Positions 54,580 through 63,710 of a DNA stretch of 64,000 bases are shown one piece after another (position 1 is the first letter of the stretch; the number at the start of each line of letters is the position of its first letter). Source of the DNA: Ferroplasma acidarmanus Fer1 (GTDB lineage: Archaea > Thermoplasmatota > Thermoplasmata > Thermoplasmatales > Thermoplasmataceae); the NCBI RefSeq assembly GCF_000152265.2, contig NC_021592.1, positions 434,001-498,000 on the forward strand, written 5' to 3'. The position numbers and the translations under genes were made by a program. A model generated the notes under the pieces. The model had not been told where the DNA came from, ran no database searches, and saw nothing but the letters and a program-made list of their open reading frames with translations.

Positions 54580-55212
54580 TTAGTTTTGTTTTAATTTGTA
54601 TCCACAGTTAGGGCAGTATATCATATCTTCGGTAACAGGATATCCGCAATGCGGGCACCTGTGTGCTGTATCCGGGAGATTTTCATCATTATTTTCAGCC
54701 ATATTTTCCCTTATATTCTGATATGGATTCTTCTTGTCATTGCCGAAAACAGCCATCCCTATATTCGCCCTGGGTGCCCCGGCCTTTGCCATATCTATTT
54801 CATGCTTTTTATTTTCCAGTGCTTCCCTTTCCTTCTTAGTAGATTCATCTTTTTTGCATATGGTAGCCAGCCTGGTAATCTGGTCAACCCACATTTTTGA
54901 TTTTTTTATAGCAAAATCTACTCTTGCCAGTTTCCTGGAATCATCGTAGTATTCGATAGTCAGTACCTGCTTTGTGAACAGTACGAATGCAGGGGCAGCA
55001 TAATTAGCATTCTCCACGTTGTATAAAAAAAGATTTAAATCCATGACTGCGGGAGATGCCCTGAACATAGATCTATGCCCATTTTTTTCAAATATAATCC
55101 TCTTATCTGTTAAGAAAAGTAACCCTTTGATATAAACATTATTTTCAATTTTTTTGGCCTTCGCATTCAGGAACTCATGTTCATCACTTTCGTAAATAGG
55201 CATTATATACAT
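54580..55212 (-). CDS. PH-like domain protein with C-terminal zinc ribbon
   Basis: A 210-residue soluble protein. The first 110 residues alternate strands (GLLFLTDKRIIFEKNG, then LTIEYYDD), the pattern of GRAM/PH-like domains. A charged helical linker (KKEREALENKKHEID) leads to a C-terminal zinc ribbon CPHCG...CPNCG near residues 186-205. Such proteins are common in Thermoplasmatales and uncharacterised. The zinc ribbon may aid membrane or protein docking, as seen for similar bacterial proteins. Confidence 0.7.
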   Translation of the reverse strand: MYIMPIYESDEHEFLNAKAKKIENNVYIKGLLFLTDKRIIFEKNGHRSMFRASPAVMDLNLFLYNVENANYAAPAFVLFTKQVLTIEYYDDSRKLARVDFAIKKSKMWVDQITRLATICKKDESTKKEREALENKKHEIDMAKAGAPRANIGMAVFGNDKKNPYQNIRENMAENNDENLPDTAHRCPHCGYPVTEDMIYCPNCGYKLKQN

Positions 55213-55514
55213 ATCTTATATAAGATAATAAATTTTATCAATTAAATTAGAAGATTAGAGTGACTTCTTTGCTTCTCTAGGAAAATAACATCAACATAGT
55301 TCCGTATTTTTTGAAGCATTGTTAATCCGGTTATCAACTTTATATAATAATATCGGGGAATTTTAGCTTATATAGGAAACATTATTGCGAGATGGCTCAT
55401 AATATTTATTTAAAGCGATATTTTTATATGGTATTCAGTGTTTCTATGCCTCCCGGTATAATTTAATCGCTGGCATAAAATAACATTTAAATATCCATGT
55501 GTTTTTATTTTAAT
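55213..55514. other. Intergenic region with promoter of the urocanate hydratase gene
   Basis: About 300 bases. The right end holds the TATA box ATTTAAATA (55485-55493). The rest is A+T-rich without features I can name. Confidence 0.45.
55485..55493 (+). promoter_or_regulatory. TATA box of the urocanate hydratase gene
   Basis: ATTTAAATA is centred 26 bases before the ATG at 55515. The spacing indicates a leaderless message and makes the upstream in-frame ATG at 55497 unlikely. Confidence 0.55.
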
Positions 55515-57173
55515 ATGGAACATAAAGATATCCATGCACCACATGGAAATAAACTAAACACAAAGGGATGGTCTCAGGAGGGAGCAATGAGATTGCTGAT
55601 GAATAACCTTGACCCGATGGTGGCTAAGGACCCTGCAAATCTTATAGTATATGGCGGCAAGGGAAAAGCAGCAAGAAACTGGGAAGCATATGATAAAATT
55701 ATAGAGTCGCTCAAATCACTTGAAAATGACGAAACACTTCTGGTGCAATCGGGCAAGCCCGTTGGAATTTTCAGGACAACAAAGGAGGCCCCAAGGGTTC
55801 TTATAGTAAATGCACAGATAGTTCCCCACTGGGCCACCGATGATGTATTCTGGGATCTAGAAGCAAGGGGGCTTACTATGTTCGGGCAGATGACTGCAGG
55901 TTCGTGGGTTTATATAGGGACACAGGGTGTGTTGCAGGGGACATACGAAACTCTCTATGCACTTGCAAAAAAAGTATACCACAGTGATAATCTCAAAGGA
56001 AAATGGTTTTTATCTGCAGGATTGGGAGAAATGGGAGGAGCCCAGCCACTGGCTGCAAAGATGAATGGATGCACAAGCATTATTGTCGAGGTGGACATGG
56101 AGAAAATTAATAGAAGATTAAGGGACAAATATCTTGATAAATACACAAAAACACTTGATGAAGCACTTAAACTCAAGGATGAGGCGATTAAATCCGGAGA
56201 ACCTGTATCTATTGCTGTACTGGGGAATGCTGCAACTGTTTACCAGGAATTGCAGGACAAGGGAATAGTGCCGGATATAGTATCTGACCAGACAGCAGCA
56301 CATGATTTAAACCTTGGATATGTCCCTGAAGGCTACACTATAGAAAATTTCCAGAAATTCAGGGAAGAACATCCTGAACAATTCAAGAAAAAGGTTTACG
56401 AAACTATAGTAAAACAGGTAAAATCCATGCTTTATTTCCAGTCAAAAGGTTCATCTGTATTTGACTATGGAAATGATATAAGGACAAGAGCTAAGGAGGG
56501 GGGATTAAGCAACGCCTTCGAAATTCAGGGATATGTCCCTGCATATATACGCGACCTGTTTGCTGTTGGATCCGGCCCATTCAGGTGGCTTGCCCTATCG
56601 GGGAATCCTGATGATATTAGAAAGATAGATGAAGCCATATTGAAGAATATAGATGATAAGCATCTGACGGACTGGATTAAGCTTGCAGGGGAATACGTTC
56701 ACTTCCAGGGACTGCCAGCCAGAATCTGCTATGCATCCTATGGAGAAAGGGAAAAAATAGGCCTCATGATAAATGACATGGTAAGGAAAGGAGAACTTGA
56801 GGCACCAATAGCAATAGGCAGGGACCACCATGATACTGGATCTGTTGCATCCCCTTACAGGGAAACAGAAGCCATGAAAGACGGCAGCGATGCCATAGCA
56901 GACTGGCCCATACTTAACGCACTGTTGAATGCCGTTTCAGGTGCATCATGGGTATCTGTGCACCACGGTGGCGGGACAGGAATAGGAAATGCAATACATT
57001 CTGGATTTGTAATCATTGCTGATGGAACAGACGATGCAGCGGAACGCATAAAGCGTGTTTTAAACGCCGATCCGGGAATTGGTGTGATAAGGCATGCAGA
57101 TGCCGGGTATGAATCATCAAGGGATATAATAAAGAAGGGACCTAAATTTAAAAGCCCATATTTCAGCAAATAA
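55515..57173 (+). CDS. hutU: Urocanate hydratase
   Basis: Converts urocanate to imidazolonepropionate, the second step of histidine breakdown, with a tightly bound NAD. From ATG 55515 the protein has 552 residues, normal for HutU. Motifs: [10 protein letters not shown] near residue 47, [14 protein letters not shown] near 170 (NAD binding), DQTAAHDLN near 260, and [14 protein letters not shown] with the GYSQHAG-equivalent [15 protein letters not shown] just before. The pathway step that follows two reactions later, glutamate formimidoyltransferase, is encoded at 62.2-63.1 kb; HutH and HutI are not in the window. An MFS transporter gene is tail to tail with it. Confidence 0.96.
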   Translation: MEHKDIHAPHGNKLNTKGWSQEGAMRLLMNNLDPMVAKDPANLIVYGGKGKAARNWEAYDKIIESLKSLENDETLLVQSGKPVGIFRTTKEAPRVLIVNAQIVPHWATDDVFWDLEARGLTMFGQMTAGSWVYIGTQGVLQGTYETLYALAKKVYHSDNLKGKWFLSAGLGEMGGAQPLAAKMNGCTSIIVEVDMEKINRRLRDKYLDKYTKTLDEALKLKDEAIKSGEPVSIAVLGNAATVYQELQDKGIVPDIVSDQTAAHDLNLGYVPEGYTIENFQKFREEHPEQFKKKVYETIVKQVKSMLYFQSKGSSVFDYGNDIRTRAKEGGLSNAFEIQGYVPAYIRDLFAVGSGPFRWLALSGNPDDIRKIDEAILKNIDDKHLTDWIKLAGEYVHFQGLPARICYASYGEREKIGLMINDMVRKGELEAPIAIGRDHHDTGSVASPYRETEAMKDGSDAIADWPILNALLNAVSGASWVSVHHGGGTGIGNAIHSGFVIIADGTDDAAERIKRVLNADPGIGVIRHADAGYESSRDIIKKGPKFKSPYFSK

Positions 57174-57186
57174 TATTTTTTTATTT

Positions 57187-58377
57187 TTATTCCAGTTTTA
57201 TATTTTTTGTTTCTGGGAGCAATAGCGTAAGAAGTATTGCAATAATCATGATTACAGCTAAAAATATGTAGGCATTAAAATAATTTTTTGAGGTAATAAG
57301 GAGAGACATGGCAATTACGCCTATAACGGCACCTATCTTTCCCATCATTGATGAAAATCCATATGATGTCCCCCTGAATCGGGTAATTGTTACCTCTGCT
57401 GGAATTATCCCTACAGTCGCACCTCCAAAAGCATTGAACAGTTCAAGAAAAGATACTATTGTTATTATTCCTGCCAGATAATAAAAGTGAGGCAGGATAA
57501 GGAATAATACAGCCATTAAAAGAAATCCTGTAATCTGGATTCCTTTTCTTCCAAACTTATCCACCTTGATCATTACAAATACCCCTGAAACTATTCCTAT
57601 TACAAGGAAAAATGTGGTCAAAAGGGCATTATCAACATTGGTTACGAAATGCCCCAGTTTCAAGATTGTTGGAAGTGTAAGCGACAGCCCATAGGCAACA
57701 ATATCATAAAGAAACCAGATAAGTGCTGCTAAAATTATATTCTTAGAATATTTTTTCGAAAACATCTCAAGAAAGCCTGTTTTCTCTTTTTTCTCTTCCC
57801 ATAGTTTGGACTCTGGCAGGGAAAATCTCATAAATTCTACAATAATTGCAGGTATGACTGCGACACCGAGCATCAGGCGCCATCCGATATTTCCCAATGG
57901 AAACATAAAAACAGCAACTATTGCACTGCTGATAGACCCTACACTGAAGAATACAGTTGCAAAGGCAAGATAGAATCCCCTTTTATCCGATGGAGTTACC
58001 TCAGCTATATATGAATTGGCAACAGGATATTCTGCTCCGAGGACAACCCCAAGAAGTACTCTCGAGATAAAGAGCATATAAAAATTAACCGAAAATACTG
58101 AAATCATGTCAAATAGTATAAAGAACATAAGCGTTGAAAGGTATACCCTGCGCCTGCCTACCAGGTCACTCAGGTATCCAACAAGTATTGTCCCTATAAT
58201 TGCACCTATTATTACGGATGCTATCAGTAGCCCATAATCAAGGGAATAATCACTGAGGTGTATATAATCCGGTATCAAAAGGACGGCGAATGCGATTACC
58301 GTTAACTGGTAGCCATCAAGAAGCATCCCAAATGCTGATAAAATTACTATTTTATTTGTACTTGCAGGTTTTTGCAC
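57187..58377 (-). CDS. Major facilitator superfamily transporter (sugar/organic acid type)
   Basis: A 396-residue, 12-helix transporter. Loop 2-3 carries GYLSDLVGRRRVYL near residue 65, and after helix 4 the EYPVANSYIAEVTPSDKRG motif is typical of the sugar/aromatic acid porter branch. The second half has DKFGRKGIQITG. The substrate is unknown. It is 13 bases from hutU, tail to tail; uptake of histidine or urocanate is only a guess. Confidence 0.85.
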   Translation of the reverse strand: MQKPASTNKIVILSAFGMLLDGYQLTVIAFAVLLIPDYIHLSDYSLDYGLLIASVIIGAIIGTILVGYLSDLVGRRRVYLSTLMFFILFDMISVFSVNFYMLFISRVLLGVVLGAEYPVANSYIAEVTPSDKRGFYLAFATVFFSVGSISSAIVAVFMFPLGNIGWRLMLGVAVIPAIIVEFMRFSLPESKLWEEKKEKTGFLEMFSKKYSKNIILAALIWFLYDIVAYGLSLTLPTILKLGHFVTNVDNALLTTFFLVIGIVSGVFVMIKVDKFGRKGIQITGFLLMAVLFLILPHFYYLAGIITIVSFLELFNAFGGATVGIIPAEVTITRFRGTSYGFSSMMGKIGAVIGVIAMSLLITSKNYFNAYIFLAVIMIIAILLTLLLPETKNIKLE

Positions 58378-58610
58378 TCTCCCTTAACTACAGGTAACTT
58401 ATTAAATTAACTACGTGTCAATATATATAAGTATATAGATACATATAAATTTTAAAATTTATAGACATATTTGAAGCTTTAAATTTACCGTACCCGGGAA
58501 GAAATGTAAAATATTTTTATATATCCGGTTGACCTATAAATATCACGATAGGCACATTTATGGAAAATACATTTAAATAAAAATATATATAATATTAAAA
58601 TAAGCCTTTT

Positions 58611-59867
58611 ATGGAGAAGATAGGCGTTATAGGTGCCGGGATAACAGGGCTGTTCTCCGCACTTAACCTTGCACTTGATGGTTATGACGTGACACTTTTT
58701 GATAGGGAATATATTCTTTCCGGTACTTCAGGGAAATTTCATGGAATGCTACACAGCGGTTCCAGATATTCTGTGAATGATGCGGAATCTGCAAAGGAAT
58801 GCATACATGAAAATGCGCTGCTTTCTAACACTGCCTCATCCTTTATTAAAAATACAGGAGGGTATTATCTTGCTTTGAATGATGCGGATGCAGAATACGG
58901 CGATAAGCTTCTACAGAAAAATAAAGAAAACGGCATACCAACAGAAGAACTGGGCATTGATGAAATGCTTGACCTGGAACCGAATATTAATAAAAATATT
59001 TTAAGGGCTTTTCGTGTTCCTGATAAAGTTATATCTGCACACCCCTTCGCAGCGGCTGTGGCAGTTGAAGCACAGTTAATGGGTGCTAAACTGAGATTTA
59101 AATCAGAAGTCCTGAAAGCTGAAGTTGATGGAAAAACTGTTGAATCTATAAAATACAGGTCACATAGTAGAATTGTGAATGAGAAATTTGATTATATAAT
59201 AAACACGACCGGGCCATGGTCAGGACAACTTTTAAAATCCTTCGGCATCGGCGATTTTGAGGTCATGCCCACACTGGGTTACATGGCATCCTATGACTAT
59301 TTATTTTCACATGGTATCTTAAACAGAATGAGGGAACCTTCAGATGGGGATATATTGCTCCCATATGGAAGTATGTCGGTTGCAGGCACTGTGGCTATTA
59401 TATCTGATAATGTAGATAACAATGACATTGACCCGGAAGACCTTGATACCATGCTATCTGAAGTTTCAGAGATGGTTCCATCACTTTCCAGGCACAGGTA
59501 TAAAAAACTATACAGTTCCATGCGCCCGCTGATCAGAGAAGGTTATTCAAGGGCTACAAGAGATTTCAGGATATACGAAAATATGAACAATTTATTCAGC
59601 ATAATAGGCGGAAAATTCACAACTTCAAGGCTTATGGGGCAGGCCGTATCACAGAAACTTTCTAAAATTACAGGAACACATTCACAGGATACATCGAAAA
59701 TCATCCTGAATGATGCCTTCGATAAATTCATAGAAAAGCATAAGCAGGATTTAAACACAACATTCATGAATTATATAAGTTCATATGGCACCAGCATGGA
59801 TTACGGTTACTTAACCCAGCTTGAAAGTGCCTTTATTTTCAACGAAGCCATAAGGCTGGGTGATTAA
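58611..59867 (+). CDS. FAD-dependent oxidoreductase, GlpA-like
   Basis: The 418-residue protein starts with the FAD motif GVIGAGITGLFSALNLAL followed by SGTSGKFHGMLHSGSRY, the hallmark of glycerol-3-phosphate dehydrogenase (GlpA/GlpD) flavoproteins. Later features are TTGPWSGQL near residue 200 and IGGKFTTSRLMG near 345. It would oxidise glycerol 3-phosphate (or the archaeal 1-phosphate) to dihydroxyacetone phosphate and pass electrons to a quinone. No GlpB/GlpC or glycerol kinase gene is adjacent. The next gene starts immediately after its stop. Confidence 0.88.
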   Translation: MEKIGVIGAGITGLFSALNLALDGYDVTLFDREYILSGTSGKFHGMLHSGSRYSVNDAESAKECIHENALLSNTASSFIKNTGGYYLALNDADAEYGDKLLQKNKENGIPTEELGIDEMLDLEPNINKNILRAFRVPDKVISAHPFAAAVAVEAQLMGAKLRFKSEVLKAEVDGKTVESIKYRSHSRIVNEKFDYIINTTGPWSGQLLKSFGIGDFEVMPTLGYMASYDYLFSHGILNRMREPSDGDILLPYGSMSVAGTVAIISDNVDNNDIDPEDLDTMLSEVSEMVPSLSRHRYKKLYSSMRPLIREGYSRATRDFRIYENMNNLFSIIGGKFTTSRLMGQAVSQKLSKITGTHSQDTSKIILNDAFDKFIEKHKQDLNTTFMNYISSYGTSMDYGYLTQLESAFIFNEAIRLGD

Positions 59868-60317
59868 ATGGAATTCAGCGGCAAAATAACCATAAAAAAT
59901 AATAAAGAGAACGTTACGGCATTTCTTTCTGACATTAATAATATAACACCGTGCCTTCCAGGAGTGTATGACTTCCAGAATAATGGTGGTGAAATACAAT
60001 GCAAATTAAAGCTTGATATATCTGCTGCTAAGATTTCTGCCATGAGCAGTGTAACTGGCAAGATGTCATTTCTATATAAGGCTGGATTGGATTCAATAGA
60101 CATAGATGGAAGCGGAAGAATAGCTGGTTCAAAGGTGAAGTTCAGCATAAGCATATCCTACGAAAGCAAGGGAGAAGAAACACTACTAGATTGGAAAAGC
60201 TCATTCGACTTCGGGCTTATAGTAAAGATGATGGGCAAAGACAGGGTCAATGAAATATCCAGAGAAAACATAGACAGAACTATGGGCTGCATAACATCAA
60301 AATTAAATATTAAATAG
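59868..60317 (+). CDS. CoxG-like SRPBCC-domain protein
   Basis: A 149-residue protein with the SRPBCC fold of CoxG: N-terminal EFSGKITI, the conserved ITPCLPGV segment near residue 26 and LKLDISAAKISAMSS strand pair, then the curved sheet and closing helix. CoxG proteins bind hydrophobic ligands or recruit CO dehydrogenase to membranes. Here no CO dehydrogenase genes are near; it abuts the GlpA-like gene without spacing, so a link to that flavoprotein or its quinone pool is possible. Confidence 0.8.
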   Translation: MEFSGKITIKNNKENVTAFLSDINNITPCLPGVYDFQNNGGEIQCKLKLDISAAKISAMSSVTGKMSFLYKAGLDSIDIDGSGRIAGSKVKFSISISYESKGEETLLDWKSSFDFGLIVKMMGKDRVNEISRENIDRTMGCITSKLNIK

Positions 60318-60433
60318 AAATTCTTTAAATTTATTAATAAATTTTATATTATAACTGTAAATATTGTATAATATTCATATAATATTACATTTTAATCGAT
60401 AAATATTTAATAACACTAAAAAATTATTATCCT

Positions 60434-61258
60434 ATGCTTACATTCATTTACGATTCAATATCCTGGGAGGAGAAGGAGTTGATAAAAGGGCTCCAGTCAG
60501 AAGGCGTAAAATTGAATCTGGTTAACGCAAAGGATAATGCACTAAATCTCACAGGAAAACTTGATTTTGGAGGCCCAGCTATTATAAGGTGCATGAGCTC
60601 CAGGAGGTCTCTTTATTACTCATATATACTTGAATCGCATGGGATTAAGACAATCAATTCCTTTAATACCTGCAACATTGCAGGAAATAAAGTATTTACC
60701 ACCTCTTATCTATATAAAAATGGAATAAAAACTCCGGAAACTTCTGTATCATTTTCGCACGACAATGCCCTATCAACTGCAGATAATATTGGATATCCTG
60801 TAGTTTTTAAGCCAGCAAGTGGGAGCTGGGGCAGGATGATATCACTTTTAGAGAATGAGAATATTGCAGAAACAGTATTCTCAATGAATGATATGGTAAA
60901 CGAAAATTCATACTATCTTCAAAAATATGTAAATAGGCCGCCAAGGGATGTAAGGGCAATAGTTGTGGGAGATAATATCTCTGCAACAATATACAGATAC
61001 TCTGGAGAGGGCTGGAAAACAAACCTCGCCCTTGGCGGGAAGGTGGAAAAAGCAGTGCTGTCAGGATCCCAGCTTGACATGCTTATAAAGGTTGCACATC
61101 TTTTCGACCCGGGCATAATAGGGATTGATGCCATGGAAACCGATGAAGGGTTGATTGTGCATGAAATTAATTCAAGAGTTGAATTTAAAGGGGCTTCGAA
61201 GGTATATGGAAATAAAATAATAAATGATATTGTCCAGTATCTAAAAACACTTGATTAA
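60434..61258 (+). CDS. LysX/RimK-like ATP-grasp ligase
   Basis: A 274-residue ATP-grasp protein with the RimK/LysX layout: VVFKPASGSWGRMI (ATP loop) near residue 118, YLQKYVNRPPRDVRAIVVGD near 153 and the metal site HEINSRVEFKG near 246, similar to the xNxxxEFKN motif of LysX. LysX and ArgX attach aminoadipate or glutamate to the carrier protein LysW; RimK adds glutamate to a ribosomal protein. No LysW or other lysine genes lie here; a HisC-like aminotransferase follows 29 bases later. The substrate is unclear. Confidence 0.8.
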   Translation: MLTFIYDSISWEEKELIKGLQSEGVKLNLVNAKDNALNLTGKLDFGGPAIIRCMSSRRSLYYSYILESHGIKTINSFNTCNIAGNKVFTTSYLYKNGIKTPETSVSFSHDNALSTADNIGYPVVFKPASGSWGRMISLLENENIAETVFSMNDMVNENSYYLQKYVNRPPRDVRAIVVGDNISATIYRYSGEGWKTNLALGGKVEKAVLSGSQLDMLIKVAHLFDPGIIGIDAMETDEGLIVHEINSRVEFKGASKVYGNKIINDIVQYLKTLD

Positions 61259-61287
61259 GTTTAATAATAAAATAAAAATGTCAAAGT

Positions 61288-62238
61288 ATGGAAGAAATAT
61301 ACCTTGACAAGAACGAAAATCCATTCAATGTACCGGAAAAGGTAAAAAAAGAATTCATAAACTATGCAAAGGATGCAGATTTTAACAGATACCCTGAAAA
61401 GGGGTTACCTTCCCTTATTAAAAAACTGGCAGGGCTCACCGGGTTTAGCAGTGAAAACATTATTGCAGCCAATGGCAGCGACGAATTGCTTGATATTTTA
61501 ATCAGGCGTGCAGAAGGCGATATAGTTGTCAGTTCACCAACCTTTGAAATGTATTCATTCTATGCCAGAAATTATGGCCATAAGGCAATTGATGTCCCGC
61601 TCCGCAGCGATTTTTCCCTTGATGTTAATGGTATACTGGCGCAGAAGGATGCAAAACTTGTGGTAATATGTTCGCCAAATAATCCAACAGGGAATCTTAT
61701 AGATAGAGAGAGCATAAAAAAAATTCTTGATTCCGGTGTAACAACCATACTTGACAATGCCTATTATGAATTTTCGGGTGAAGATTATACTGACCTTATT
61801 GCAAAATATAGCAATCTCATAATATTAAGGACATTTTCCAAGGCTTTTAGCCTTGCAGGAATGAGAATTGGATATGGCATAGCAGAGAGCAAATTTATAT
61901 CTGAAATCAAAAAATTGCAGGCACCGTTTTATATGAATATACTTTCAGCTAAAATGGCAGAGATCATGATTGATAACTACAGCCTTATTGTAGAAAAAAT
62001 AAAATATATTGTAGAGGAGAGGGAACGTGTTTACAATGAAATAAAGGATATAGCATACCCTAGCAGTGCAAACTTTCTTCTCCTTAAAAAAGATCTATAT
62101 GGCTATATGGAAGAAAACGGGATACATATAAGAAAACTCCCGCTTGTAAAGGATAGGTCAAGATTAACCATAGGAACAAAGGATGAAAATAAAAGGGCAA
62201 TTGAAGCAATTAAAAAATACGTAATGGAGAAATTTTAA
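61288..62238 (+). CDS. HisC-like aminotransferase (fold type I, PLP)
   Basis: A 316-residue class I/II aminotransferase, slightly short, as in histidinol-phosphate aminotransferases. It opens with YLDKNENPFNVPEKVKK (LDxNENP motif), has CSPNNPTGN near residue 132, and the PLP lysine in TFSKAFSLAGMRIGY near 195. Histidinol phosphate aminotransferase is the best family guess, but threonine phosphate decarboxylase (CobD) is a near relative. It follows the ATP-grasp gene by 29 bases and is convergent with glutamate formimidoyltransferase by 1 base. Confidence 0.8.
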   Translation: MEEIYLDKNENPFNVPEKVKKEFINYAKDADFNRYPEKGLPSLIKKLAGLTGFSSENIIAANGSDELLDILIRRAEGDIVVSSPTFEMYSFYARNYGHKAIDVPLRSDFSLDVNGILAQKDAKLVVICSPNNPTGNLIDRESIKKILDSGVTTILDNAYYEFSGEDYTDLIAKYSNLIILRTFSKAFSLAGMRIGYGIAESKFISEIKKLQAPFYMNILSAKMAEIMIDNYSLIVEKIKYIVEERERVYNEIKDIAYPSSANFLLLKKDLYGYMEENGIHIRKLPLVKDRSRLTIGTKDENKRAIEAIKKYVMEKF

Positions 62239-62239
62239 G

Positions 62240-63136
62240 TTAAATTTTTCCCGGGGCATAATCCAGTACATTTTTATTTTTTATTCCGGACATCAAATAA
62301 TGGTTAAAAGAATCAACAAGTGCCTCCTGCGGAACCATCCCTATGAACTCTGATCTTACCGGATAAACACCAAATCCCTTTGCCTCAGTTTTTACCGCTT
62401 CGAATATACGGTATACAGGATTTTTCCTGTAATTTACTATATTCATCGATATCTGTACAATATTTTTTTCCGGCATTTTGAAAGCCAGAGATTTAACGCA
62501 GGCAAAGCCACCATCCCTGGCCCTTATTGCAGAAGCTATTTTCCTCCCTATTTTTATGTCATCTGTATTGAGATAAATATTGTACGCAATAAGAAAATCT
62601 CTTGCGCCTATTATTGTTGCACCTGCCCTGCCTATTACTTCCGGACCGTAATCAGGAATGTAATTTCCGGTTCCTATAGCGCTTCTTAATTCCTCAATCT
62701 GGAATTTTTTGTTCCTTATATTTTCAAGATTTTTTCTTTCAGGTGTTTTTGCAGAATATGCATACATAAATACAGGTATTCCTAACTCCTTTCCTACTTT
62801 CTTTCCCAGCTCCTGTGAAAGTTCTATGCATTCCTCCATTGAAGTATCTTCCAGTGGAACCAGGGGCATTATATCTGTAGCTCCGAAACGTGGATGGAAT
62901 CCTGTCTGTACATTCATATCTATATTTTCACCTGCGGTTTTGATCATATTAAATGCAAGGTCAATAACATTGTCTATGGGGCACACAACTGTAATAACAC
63001 TTCTATTGTGGTCGTAGTCCATTTCAGAATCCAGTAATTTTGCATCAGGTACTGATTTTACATCTTTTTCAAGTAAATCAATTACTACTTTATTCCGCCC
63101 ATCACTGAAATTGGGTATAAGTTCTACAAGCTTCAT
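62240..63136 (-). CDS. Glutamate formimidoyltransferase
   Basis: A 298-residue enzyme of the FTCD N-terminal family: ELIPNFSDGRNKVVIDLL at the start, HNRSVITVVCP near residue 44, HPRFGATDIMPLVPL near 80, and GARDFLIAYNIYLNTDD near 175. It moves the formimino group from formiminoglutamate to tetrahydrofolate, near the end of histidine breakdown. No cyclodeaminase domain is attached. Urocanate hydratase at 55.5-57.2 kb belongs to the same pathway; the genes are 5 kb apart and not in one operon. Confidence 0.93.
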   Translation of the reverse strand: MKLVELIPNFSDGRNKVVIDLLEKDVKSVPDAKLLDSEMDYDHNRSVITVVCPIDNVIDLAFNMIKTAGENIDMNVQTGFHPRFGATDIMPLVPLEDTSMEECIELSQELGKKVGKELGIPVFMYAYSAKTPERKNLENIRNKKFQIEELRSAIGTGNYIPDYGPEVIGRAGATIIGARDFLIAYNIYLNTDDIKIGRKIASAIRARDGGFACVKSLAFKMPEKNIVQISMNIVNYRKNPVYRIFEAVKTEAKGFGVYPVRSEFIGMVPQEALVDSFNHYLMSGIKNKNVLDYAPGKI

Positions 63137-63415
63137 AGAATTAAATCCTGTAAATGGATATTAAATTATGCAAATTATTAACATTGCCAACAAAATCAGT
63201 ATAAGTAAAATTTATTACTCTTCTACCAATTTTTGTAAATTTCCCACATTAAAAGCATTATTTATAAGGTATAAAATTTTATTATAAAGATTATAAATAT
63301 AATCATTATCTAAATAATCATAGAAAGATTCTTTGATAGGTAATTAGAATTAAACAGCTTAATTAATGATACAAGAAAATATAATTCACCTGTAGTTTTA
63401 TATTGAAATCGAAGG

Positions 63416-63649
63416 GTGAGGAAAACAGAACTTATCAAGGAGGCAATGAAACAGATAGGTGGCATATATTTATATGTTGATAATACAAAAAGTTCTAATT
63501 TATTGCTGTTGCAATTTTCTAGTATAATAAAAGAATATTTTGTAGTGTTCAGCAAATCTGGTTTTAACTGCAATATGAAAGATATTCCAAAGATAAATAA
63601 TATTATTTTGTTCGATTTAAAAAAAATGCAGGAAATAATTGAAAATTAA
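63416..63649 (+). CDS. Small hypothetical protein, 77 aa
   Basis: From a GTG at 63416 the product has 77 residues with strand-like segments (IGGIYLYVD, LLLLQFSS, KEYFVVFS, NNIILFDL). It is A+T-rich and has no known motif. An ATG at 63446 is a possible later start. It lies alone between the formimidoyltransferase and the end of an epimerase gene, so it could be a chance frame. Confidence 0.4.
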   Translation: MRKTELIKEAMKQIGGIYLYVDNTKSSNLLLLQFSSIIKEYFVVFSKSGFNCNMKDIPKINNIILFDLKKMQEIIEN

Positions 63650-63710
63650 TAATATTAATTATTTTACCGGATCTGAATTTTTCCAGTATAACTTATAAAT
63701 TAATATATAT

